Program-made: the position numbers and the translations under genes | Part shown: piece by piece, positions 54,523 to 61,967 of the stretch | Position numbering within the stretch: position 1 is the stretch's first letter | How the letters are laid out: each line of letters starts with the position of its first letter | Assembly (NCBI RefSeq): GCF_017826695.1 | Contig: NZ_JAFFZW010000011.1 | Location: 1 to 64,000 of the forward strand | From: Pseudomonas alliivorans | GTDB lineage: Bacteria; Pseudomonadota; Gammaproteobacteria; Pseudomonadales; Pseudomonadaceae | Direction: 5' to 3' | Length of the DNA stretch: 64,000 nt | Notes under the pieces: generated by a model | The model's input: only the letters and a program-made list of their open reading frames with translations | What the model was told of the DNA's origin: nothing | Databases searched by the model: none

Positions 54523-55437
54523 ATGTTCAGGATTATCCAACCCCACCGCTGGAAGCTCGCTGTCCTGCTGATTGCCTCCAATCTCGGCTTGCTGGCGTTC
54601 CTGGCCTTCGGCGACATCAAGTATTTCAGCGAATGGAAGTGGCTGGACATCATCGGAGAAGGCGGTTCGGCGCTGCTGTCGCTGGTCTGGTTGTTTCTGG
54701 TGTTCAAGAGCCGCCCGGCAGGACGGGTCACCAACTACCTGTCGATCGGTCTGAGCTGCGTGTTTTTCTCGTGGTGGATCGACGCACTGGATGAATTCAT
54801 CCGCCTGCCGAGCGAGATCGAGTGGGATCACTGGCTGGAGTCCGGGCCGATGCCGGTGGGCCTGATCCTGCTGACCATCGGTATCTACCACTGGCATCGG
54901 GAACAACTGGCGATCAGCGCGCAGATGGAAAAACGTGAACGCGGCTTCCGTGAGCATCGGCTGTACGACAAGCTCACGCCGCTGGGCAGCGCGGATTACT
55001 TGAAGCGCCAATTAGTGTTGAGCCTTGAGCAGAGCGTGACCGAACAGCAGCCCTTGTCGCTGATGGCCGTGGACATCGACAGCTTCAGCGCAATAAATAA
55101 TGCCTACGGCCATGCCGAGGGCGACGAGGTGCTGTCGGCACTCAGCCATCTACTGGTACTGAATCTGCGGCGTCAGGATCTGCTCTGTCGCCTGGCGGGC
55201 GACCGCTTCGTGGTGCTGCTGCCCAATACCGGCGAGAGCCAGGCAAAACTGCTGGCCCTGGAGCTGCAACAGGCAGTCGCCAGCCTGGCGCACAAGACCC
55301 GGCAACAGGGCGAGCGGCTTCAGCTGTCGGCCAGTGTCGCGGTGGTCATGGCCATCAATGAAACGCCGGACAACCTGCTGCGGCGCCTGAACCTGTCGCT
55401 GGCCCGAGCCAGACGTCCAATGCCGCGCACCGCCTGA
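54523..55437 (+). CDS. membrane GGDEF-domain protein with degenerate active site
   Basis: This is a 304-residue protein. Four membrane helices occupy the first half (L-A-V-L-L-I-A-S-N-L-G-L-L-A-F, L-L-S-L-V-W-L-F-L-V-F, I-G-L-S-C-V-F-F-S-W-W and V-G-L-I-L-L-T-I-G). A GGDEF-type domain begins near residue 145. The signature, normally G-G-(D/E)-E-F, reads A-G-D-R-F, so diguanylate cyclase activity is doubtful. The D-I-D-x-F and N-x-x-Y-G-H parts are intact (D-I-D-S-F and N-A-Y-G-H), so it might still bind nucleotide or act as a sensor. The ATG 54523 start is used. AGGAG lies rather far upstream. The AraC gene follows by 8 bases, likely an operon. Confidence 0.8.
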   Translation: MFRIIQPHRWKLAVLLIASNLGLLAFLAFGDIKYFSEWKWLDIIGEGGSALLSLVWLFLVFKSRPAGRVTNYLSIGLSCVFFSWWIDALDEFIRLPSEIEWDHWLESGPMPVGLILLTIGIYHWHREQLAISAQMEKRERGFREHRLYDKLTPLGSADYLKRQLVLSLEQSVTEQQPLSLMAVDIDSFSAINNAYGHAEGDEVLSALSHLLVLNLRRQDLLCRLAGDRFVVLLPNTGESQAKLLALELQQAVASLAHKTRQQGERLQLSASVAVVMAINETPDNLLRRLNLSLARARRPMPRTA

Positions 55438-55445
55438 GGCCTGCT

Positions 55446-56483
55446 GTGACCATCAAAAGCGATTGGTACGAAGCCGACAGCCGCTTCATCCCGGGCCACT
55501 ATCAGCCTGCCACGCTGATCGATCTGGCACTGTCGCGCGGGCTGGACAGTCATCGTCTGCTCAGGGGCACCGGCCTGTTTTACGAGGACATTCTGGCGGG
55601 CAATACGCGCTTGAGCCCGCAACAATGCTTTGTCCTGATTGGCAACGCGCAGCGGCAAATGGAGGCTGACGACACCAGTTTCCTGTTCGGCCAGCGGCTG
55701 TTTCCAGGCCACTACGGCGCCGCGAGCCACGCCCTGCGCCATGCGCAGAACCTGCATCAGGCACTGGAGATCGTGATTCATCAGCGCGCCCTGCTCAGCC
55801 CGCTGCTGACCCTTCGACTGGCGCTGGACGAGCATTTCGCCTACGTGTACTGGCTCGATAACTGCGGTGCAGGAGAACAGCAAGTGTTTCTGCTGGAAGC
55901 GGCCATGACGTCGATGGTCGCCATGAGTCAGCAGTTGAGCGGTGAACGTCTGCCGTGGGAATGCAGCTTCAGTCATCCGGAGCCGCGTTATGTCGAGCAG
56001 TACTGGGTGCATCTGGGCGAAAACACGGTGTTCGAACGGCCGCTGGACATGATGCGTCTGCCCCGGCACTACCTGACGCGACCATGGCCTGGCGCTTCGC
56101 CCATCGCAGCGCAGGTCGCCCAGCGGGAAGCCGCGACACAGCTCGCCGCGCTGGGCATGTCCGCCAGTCTTCTGGACCGGCTGCACCAACACCTGACCGA
56201 CACGGTACGCGACGCCACCAGTCTGGAACAGGTCGCGCAGACCTTCGCCATGAGTCCGGCCACCCTCAAGCGCAAGCTGCACAAGCACGGCACCTGCTTT
56301 CAGGCCCGGCACGACCTGGCGCGCAAGCATGTCGCGCTGTACCTGTATCAGATCAAGGGTATGAGCAACGAGGCAGTGGCCGAGTACCTGAACTTCAATG
56401 ACCCGGCGAATTTTCGGCGTGCGTTCAAGCGCTGGACCGGCAGCACACCCACACTGATCCAGCGCCTGTTCAGTTTCGACTGA
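55446..56483 (+). CDS. AraC-family transcriptional regulator
   Basis: This is a 345-residue regulator with an N-terminal arabinose-binding-type domain (S-R-G-L-D-S-H-R-L-L-R-G-T-G-L-F-Y-E-D) and a C-terminal double helix-turn-helix (L-E-Q-V-A-Q-T-F-A-M-S-P-A-T-L-K-R-K-L and F-N-D-P-A-N-F-R-R-A-F-K-R-W-T-G). It resembles OruR/OxyR-like AraC proteins of pseudomonads that control amino-acid or virulence genes. The start codon is read as GTG at 55446. It lies 8 bases after the GGDEF-type gene and overlaps the end of the convergent response regulator gene by 14 bases. Confidence 0.87.
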   Translation: MTIKSDWYEADSRFIPGHYQPATLIDLALSRGLDSHRLLRGTGLFYEDILAGNTRLSPQQCFVLIGNAQRQMEADDTSFLFGQRLFPGHYGAASHALRHAQNLHQALEIVIHQRALLSPLLTLRLALDEHFAYVYWLDNCGAGEQQVFLLEAAMTSMVAMSQQLSGERLPWECSFSHPEPRYVEQYWVHLGENTVFERPLDMMRLPRHYLTRPWPGASPIAAQVAQREAATQLAALGMSASLLDRLHQHLTDTVRDATSLEQVAQTFAMSPATLKRKLHKHGTCFQARHDLARKHVALYLYQIKGMSNEAVAEYLNFNDPANFRRAFKRWTGSTPTLIQRLFSFD

Positions 56484-57186
56484 GCGGGCGTCTGCCTGGC
56501 AGATCGCCAAGAACCCGTTGCTCGCAGAGTTTGTAGCCCAGCCCATGGGCGGTGTGCAGCAGCGGTGTGTCGAACTCTTTGTCCAGTACCCGTCTGAGCG
56601 TGTGGATGTTGCTGCGCAGGCTGTCGCTCTTCGGCGCATCGCGGCCCCACAGCACTTCCTCCAGCTCGGCCCGTTTGACGATGTGCGGGCTTTTGCGCAT
56701 CAGCAATTCCAACAGCTTCATGTTGGTCGGGTTGAGCTTAAGAGGCACGCCGCGCCGCGAGACTTCCAGCGTATCGAGATCGAACACCAGATCAGCCACC
56801 ACCATCTGACGGTTGTCCTTGCGCTGCCTGCGCCCGACGACGGCCTCGACCCTGGCCAGCACCTCGGACATCGCGAAGGGTTTGGTGATGTAATCATCCG
56901 CCCCGACCTTGAAGCCGATAAGGCGGTCTTCCAGCTCATCGCGTGCGCTAAGCATGACGATGGCGACTTCCGACTGTGAGTATTGACGCAAGCTGCGACA
57001 TATCTGGTTGCCGTCGATGCCGGGCAGCATGATGTCGAGAATGATCGCGTCGAAACGCTTCGACGCTGCCAGATGCAGCCCGCTCAGACCATCCAGCGCG
57101 CCTTCGACTGCGTGTCCTCTCAGTTCGAAAAACTCCAGCAGGTTGTCGTGAATATCACGGTGATCCTCAATGACCAGAATGTTCAT
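56470..57186 (-). CDS. orphan OmpR-family response regulator
   Basis: This is a 238-residue receiver plus winged-helix regulator. Phospho-acceptor D51 lies in I-I-L-D-I-M-L-P-G, with conserved K in I-T-K-P-F-A-M. The DNA-binding wing contains L-R-S-N-I-H-T-L-R-R-V-L-D-K-E-F and H-G-L-G-Y-K-L. The ATG at 57186 begins M-N-I-L-V-I-E-D, the family start; the open frame reaches 57300 but overlaps the PAP2 gene. No histidine kinase is adjacent. It follows two envelope phosphatase genes on the same strand and may control them. Confidence 0.88.
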   Translation of the reverse strand: MNILVIEDHRDIHDNLLEFFELRGHAVEGALDGLSGLHLAASKRFDAIILDIMLPGIDGNQICRSLRQYSQSEVAIVMLSARDELEDRLIGFKVGADDYITKPFAMSEVLARVEAVVGRRQRKDNRQMVVADLVFDLDTLEVSRRGVPLKLNPTNMKLLELLMRKSPHIVKRAELEEVLWGRDAPKSDSLRSNIHTLRRVLDKEFDTPLLHTAHGLGYKLCEQRVLGDLPGRRPLSRN

Positions 57187-57202
57187 GGCAGCGTTCCTGT
57201 CC

Positions 57203-58072
57203 CTACCTGACCCATCCGGAACCTGCCATGGCAGGCTGGCGAACAGGCGCATCCGACAAGGGCTGCTGCAACCGCGAGCGGCCATAGAAACACAGCGCAA
57301 CCAGCAGCGTGCTCAACCACACCACGAGCCCGGCCCAGAAAGTGTGCGACATGAAGTGCCAGCCCTGCAGCACCCGGGTGGTGCCATAGATCGTGCCCAG
57401 CAGCAGGATCGCGACCAGCAGGCGCTTCGAATGCTGCCAGCGATAGCGACGGGCGACGAAGTACAGGGCCAACAGGCTGAACCCGCTTGATGCATGACCA
57501 CCTGGCCAGCAACGCCCTGCCCCTGCCTCATGCCACAGGTTGAAATTGCGAAACCATTCCACCTGAGCCTGCACCCCGCCATACAGCGTGGTTTCCACCG
57601 GGCAATAGATACTGGTGTGGCTCTTGAGGAAATGGATCATCCCGGTGCTCAACGCAAACGCGACGACCACGAACAGGAAGTCCAGCCGATGCCGACTGAA
57701 GAATTGCAACGCAGTTGCGCCACGGCTGCGGCCGACCCAGCGCGTCAAACGGGAATCTGGACGGTACTGCAGCGCGGGCCAGACGAACGACAGCAAGGTA
57801 CCTATGATCGCAAACTCACCCGTCCAGTTCGGAATGATCCGTGCCCAGTTATGGGTAATCTTTTCGAACAGATGACTTTCCCCGAGGGGGAAATGGCCGG
57901 CTACCGGATCGTAGAGCAGGTTGCTGAGCATGATGTCCAGGCGGGTCAGATCGAAGGTGGCGAACACCACCAGACCGAACACTAAAGGAAACACCAGATT
58001 GTTGCGGTAGAAGGTGTAACGGGCGCTGGACGGTGTCTTCAATTCAGTTGCTCGCTGTCGATATCTGCCCAT
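57203..58072 (-). CDS. PAP2-family membrane phosphatase
   Basis: This is a 289-residue integral membrane phosphatase with several hydrophobic helices (V-F-P-L-V-F-G-L-V-V-F-A). The PAP2 triad is visible: K-S-H-T-S-I-Y-C-P, P-G-G-H-A-S-S-G and R-V-L-Q-G-W-H-F-M-S-H. Members remove phosphate from lipid substrates such as undecaprenyl diphosphate, phosphatidic acid or lipid A. The gene overlaps the upstream histidine phosphatase gene by 34 bases and ends 16 bases before the response regulator, forming one unit. The likely target is an envelope lipid. Confidence 0.87.
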   Translation of the reverse strand: MGRYRQRATELKTPSSARYTFYRNNLVFPLVFGLVVFATFDLTRLDIMLSNLLYDPVAGHFPLGESHLFEKITHNWARIIPNWTGEFAIIGTLLSFVWPALQYRPDSRLTRWVGRSRGATALQFFSRHRLDFLFVVVAFALSTGMIHFLKSHTSIYCPVETTLYGGVQAQVEWFRNFNLWHEAGAGRCWPGGHASSGFSLLALYFVARRYRWQHSKRLLVAILLLGTIYGTTRVLQGWHFMSHTFWAGLVVWLSTLLVALCFYGRSRLQQPLSDAPVRQPAMAGSGWVR

Positions 58073-58752
58073 TGCCTGGCATTCAGGGATCCAAGGATTT
58101 TCGGAGTGTGCGTGCCGTCCACTTGAACGAATACCGCTTCGGCGTAGGCGCTTGAGCGTTCATTGAAGGGCACGCCCAGCTTGCGCTCGAACTGATCGAT
58201 GCAGCCGCTGTGGGTGACCAGGATCATGTTTTCGCCCTTGACCTTGTGCGCCTGCACGGCGTTCTTGAAATTACCGTTGCAGTCGTTGGGCCACGCCTCG
58301 TTGGCGACAGCGTGCCCAGAGATCAGGTCGGCGGTCTGCTGGGTGCGCATTCTCGGGCTAGTGATCATCCGGGCGTTGACGAAACCAAGCCGCTTGAGGC
58401 CCGCGCCTACTGCAAGCGCTGCCTCGCTGCCCTTGAGCGTGATGCCCTGCGGGTCGGCCATGCAGGGATTGCTGGACCGATCACAGCGTTCCGCATGCCG
58501 AATCATGACCACCACATCGCCCTGCTTCCAGCGCGCATAAAGGCCCGACTTCTTCAACATGCCGCTGCCCCCCAGGTTGACGACGTGGGCTGCCTTGAAA
58601 GCGCTGACGCCCCAGCCACCGACTGCAGCGGTGGCCACCACGACGAGCATCAGAGCGATCTGTCGATTGGTCAACAACGGTTTCCCGGTCGTCGACCTGA
58701 AGAACCAGGGTCTGGTGATGGACCCGTCTCTGCTGGTTGAACTGCGCGCCAC
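58039..58752 (-). CDS. membrane-anchored histidine phosphatase (Ais-like)
   Basis: This is a 237-residue protein with an N-terminal membrane anchor (I-A-L-M-L-V-V-V-A-T-A-A-V-G-G-W). A histidine-phosphatase domain in the periplasm follows: V-M-I-R-H-A-E-R-C-D (phospho-accepting His), then S-P-R-M-R-T-Q-Q-T-A-D and V-T-H-S-G-C-I. The pattern resembles Ais, the LPS core heptose-phosphate phosphatase. It overlaps the PAP2 gene, so the two may dephosphorylate related envelope substrates. The start is ATG 58752. The substrate is inferred only. Confidence 0.8.
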   Translation of the reverse strand: MARSSTSRDGSITRPWFFRSTTGKPLLTNRQIALMLVVVATAAVGGWGVSAFKAAHVVNLGGSGMLKKSGLYARWKQGDVVVMIRHAERCDRSSNPCMADPQGITLKGSEAALAVGAGLKRLGFVNARMITSPRMRTQQTADLISGHAVANEAWPNDCNGNFKNAVQAHKVKGENMILVTHSGCIDQFERKLGVPFNERSSAYAEAVFVQVDGTHTPKILGSLNARQWADIDSEQLN

Positions 58753-59086
58753 GTGGCCGCTCCTGTACTGGGTATCTGCGTGATGTCAGCTGCGGCCAAG
58801 ATAGGGTCGGGTTCGTGCGGAAGCGGTGAAGAAGATGTGAAAAAGACGTTGCAGGATGCGCGTGACTGGCAATGCCCTGACGCAGACTTTCAGCCTGCAG
58901 GCCACATGCCATAAGGCCTGCATGAACAAATGGGGTTCAACGTGGAATGCCTGCGCGCTGCAGGATGAAAACTATTTAACGTTTTTTCTGAAAATCCCTG
59001 TCGCTGTCCCGTCCTTTGACTCGCACATACATTGAGATCAATTCTCATTCAAAGTTTGCGGGCCAAGGCCCGTATAGGGACACGGG
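58753..59086. other. intergenic region between divergent phosphatase and receptor genes
   Basis: This 334-base spacer has no gene that I can support. It holds the leader of the receptor gene with a Fur-like site (59032-59050) and the promoter side of the phosphatase unit. Confidence 0.5.
59032..59050. promoter_or_regulatory. possible Fur box upstream of the STN receptor
   Basis: TTGAGATCAATTCTCATTC contains the inverted arms TGAGA and TCTCA separated by five bases. It partly matches the Fur consensus. It lies about 37 bases before the receptor ATG. The match is imperfect, so this is tentative. Confidence 0.45.
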
Positions 59087-61918
59087 ATGACACCGAACAT
59101 TCAGCCATCGCACAACCTGACCACGGCGATCCGCAGGCATTTGAACCATGCCGCGCAACTGAGCGCCCTGAGTCTTTGCTGGGCGATCGGCAGCCAGACC
59201 GTCATGGCCAGCACCACGCTGAACGAACGTGAGCCGATCCTGCAAACCCTGCACAGCTTCGATATCTCGGTGCAAAAACTCGACGCGGCATTGATCAGTT
59301 TTGGTCAGCAGAGCGGCCTGCAAGTGTCGGTCGATCCCGGCTTGCTGGCCAACCGCTATTCGCAAGCGGTCAAAGGCTCTATGAGCAGCGAGCAGGCACT
59401 GAAAAAACTGCTGTCCGGCAGTGGCGTGGACTGGCGCTACGAACAAGGCAGTCTGGCGTTGCGCCTGAGCAGCGGCATGGCCTTCGACAAGCCCATGGAA
59501 TTGCAGAGCACTGTGGTGCTCGGTCAGCCTGAAGAGAACAGCTTCCAAGGCGAAACGGTCATCGGTCGAAAAGCAATTCAGGCGTTTCCCGGAGCCAACG
59601 GCGACATCACCACCTTGCTGCGCATGCACCCCAGCGTGCAGTTCGACAGCAACCAGCAGAGTTCCAACTCGCCGGGCGAGATCGATCCCGCAGACATCAG
59701 CATCAACGGCGCGAAGTACTACCAGAATAATTTCATGATCGACGGCATCTCGATCAACAACGACCTGGACCCCGGCGAACATGACTACAACTCGGTTCGT
59801 CAGTTCGACTCCGCCCCCAGCCGCTCTCATGGCATCGCGCTGGACGCTGATCTGTTGCAGGAAGTGCGGGTTTACGACAGCAACGTGCCGGCGGAATACG
59901 GCGGCTTCAACGGCGGCGTGGTCGATGCGGTGACCCGCAAGCCGACCCGTGAGCTGCACGGCAAGCTGTCGGCGTCCATGACCCGTTCGGCCTGGACCCG
60001 GTACCACATCAGCGAGGACGATCAGGCAAACTTCGACAATGCCTCCGACGAGCAATATCAGCCGGATTTCGACAAGACCACCGTGCGCGGGACGCTGGAG
60101 GGTCACCTGACCGACGATTTCGGCGCGATTCTCAATTTTTCGCAGAAGCGCTCGACCATCGCCCTCAATGCCTTCGAAAACGGCTACAGCAGCCCCAACG
60201 CAGACAACAGCAAGGACCAGACCCGGCGCATCGACAACTATCTGGTCAAGACCTACTGGAACGTCAACGACCGGCTGACCCTCGACACCTCGCTGACCTA
60301 TGCACCGCAGGAAAGCTATTACTTCCAGGCCAACCGCATCAACTCCGGTTTCACCACTGAAGGCGGCGGGTATCAGGGCTCGCTCAAAGCCACCTGGCTG
60401 GCCGACAACGCCACCTGGACCCACAAACTGGCGCTTACCAACCTCACCAGTTCACGGGATGCCGAGTCCGACAGCTACACCAACTGGTACTACTCGCAGG
60501 CCAAGAACTGGGGCAATCCGAGCAGCGCTACCGCACGCAGTGCCGACGGCGCGTTCGGCTCTCTGGATCAGACCCAGCGCGGCGTCACCTACAGCACCAA
60601 GGCCGACTGGCTGCCCGTGGAACTGGCAGGTACCGAACACACCTTCACCACAGGCATGGAGCTGTCGCACCAGACCGCTACCTGGGAACGCCCCGACACC
60701 GTAATTGCAGCCACCGGTTTCACCCGCGACAACGGCACCACCTGCGGCGTCGATGAGCTGTGCTCGGTCAGCCCGCTGCTCAACGGCAACCGACGTCAAT
60801 ACGCCAACCGCAGAACCGAATACGCTGCCGGCAAGCTTGAGGAAACCGAAAACAAGTACGCGTTCTTCATGCAGGACAAGATTCAACTGGGCCCGTTGAC
60901 CCTGCGTCCCGGCCTGCGTTTCGAAGGCGATGACTACATGGAAAAGAAAACCATCGCCCCGCGCTTTTCCGGTGACTACGACGTGTTCGGTGATCGCAGC
61001 ACGGTGGTGGTGTTCGGCGCCAACCGCTACTACGGTCGCAACCTGTTCAAGTACCGACTGGCCGACGGTCGCAATTCGCTGCTGACCAGCTACACCCGCA
61101 CCAGTCAGACCGGTGCCTGGAGCGGTACGCGCCAGAGCAGCCTGACCAGGTTCTCGACGCTGGACATTCCCTACGACGACGAGCTGACCCTGGGCCTGGA
61201 TCAACGTTGGCTGGACACTGACTTTCGTCTGAAATACGTCAACCGCAAGGGCAAGGACAAGATCAACCGCTCGCTGGGCCGCGTGCAGGGATTGCCGAGC
61301 GAACCCGGTTACGCCACCGAGTACTACACCTACACCAACGAAGGCTCCAGCGAGAGCGACAACGTCACACTGAGCATCACGCCGTTGCAGGAACTGAAAC
61401 TTCAGGGCACCCATACCAGCGTGCAGATGGCCTTTGACTGGTCCCGGACCCGCGATGCCTATGGCAACTACGATGACGCCATCAACTCCGAACTGCTGCT
61501 CAACGATGACGTGCTGTACGACGGCAGCCTGATCAAGTACAGCGACCTGCCGGCGGGCAATTTCAACCGGCCATGGACGGCGCGCATGACCACCATCACC
61601 GAGATCCCGCAACTGCACCTGACCTGGAGCAACTTCTTCCGTTACCGCGGCCCGTACGACCAGATCGTCAACACCAATGATGACGTGATCATCGATGGCC
61701 GAAGCGTCTCGGTCTTCGAGACCGAAAGCGTCAGCGCTGCCCCTACCTGGGACATGCGCGTCGACTGGGAACTGCCGACCGGCAAGGACGAGGCGGTGTT
61801 CGTCGCCGTAGACGTTACCAACGTCGCCGACCGGGTCAATTCCATCGTGAGCCGCGGCGGCAACACGACCTATGAAGTCGGGCGCCAGTATTGGCTGGAA
61901 GTGGGCTACCGCTTCTGA
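59087..61918 (+). CDS. TonB-dependent receptor with N-terminal STN signalling domain
   Basis: This is a 943-residue outer-membrane receptor. After a signal peptide comes an STN domain (residues about 50-130: F-D-I-S-V-Q-K-L-D-A-A-L-I-S-F-G-Q-Q). This kind of domain contacts a FecR protein and switches on an ECF sigma factor. Plug (T-L-L-R-M-H-P-S-V and S-I-N-G-A-K-Y-Y-Q-N-N-F) and a long barrel ending L-E-V-G-Y-R-F follow. No sigma/FecR pair is next to it. The nearest is at 43456-45085. The M16 protease gene begins 49 bases later, as in protease-associated import systems. Confidence 0.9.
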   Translation: MTPNIQPSHNLTTAIRRHLNHAAQLSALSLCWAIGSQTVMASTTLNEREPILQTLHSFDISVQKLDAALISFGQQSGLQVSVDPGLLANRYSQAVKGSMSSEQALKKLLSGSGVDWRYEQGSLALRLSSGMAFDKPMELQSTVVLGQPEENSFQGETVIGRKAIQAFPGANGDITTLLRMHPSVQFDSNQQSSNSPGEIDPADISINGAKYYQNNFMIDGISINNDLDPGEHDYNSVRQFDSAPSRSHGIALDADLLQEVRVYDSNVPAEYGGFNGGVVDAVTRKPTRELHGKLSASMTRSAWTRYHISEDDQANFDNASDEQYQPDFDKTTVRGTLEGHLTDDFGAILNFSQKRSTIALNAFENGYSSPNADNSKDQTRRIDNYLVKTYWNVNDRLTLDTSLTYAPQESYYFQANRINSGFTTEGGGYQGSLKATWLADNATWTHKLALTNLTSSRDAESDSYTNWYYSQAKNWGNPSSATARSADGAFGSLDQTQRGVTYSTKADWLPVELAGTEHTFTTGMELSHQTATWERPDTVIAATGFTRDNGTTCGVDELCSVSPLLNGNRRQYANRRTEYAAGKLEETENKYAFFMQDKIQLGPLTLRPGLRFEGDDYMEKKTIAPRFSGDYDVFGDRSTVVVFGANRYYGRNLFKYRLADGRNSLLTSYTRTSQTGAWSGTRQSSLTRFSTLDIPYDDELTLGLDQRWLDTDFRLKYVNRKGKDKINRSLGRVQGLPSEPGYATEYYTYTNEGSSESDNVTLSITPLQELKLQGTHTSVQMAFDWSRTRDAYGNYDDAINSELLLNDDVLYDGSLIKYSDLPAGNFNRPWTARMTTITEIPQLHLTWSNFFRYRGPYDQIVNTNDDVIIDGRSVSVFETESVSAAPTWDMRVDWELPTGKDEAVFVAVDVTNVADRVNSIVSRGGNTTYEVGRQYWLEVGYRF

Positions 61919-61967
61919 CCACATCCTCTTCGCCCATACCTATAAAACGCTCGAACCGGGATACCTG

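Noticed and set aside
55320..56639. Minus-strand open frame of 439 codons
   Set aside because: It lies opposite the AraC gene and the end of the GGDEF-type gene, both of which have convincing domains.
59045..60424. Minus-strand open frame of 459 codons
   Set aside because: It is antisense to the STN receptor. The same holds for the frame at 60452-61924.
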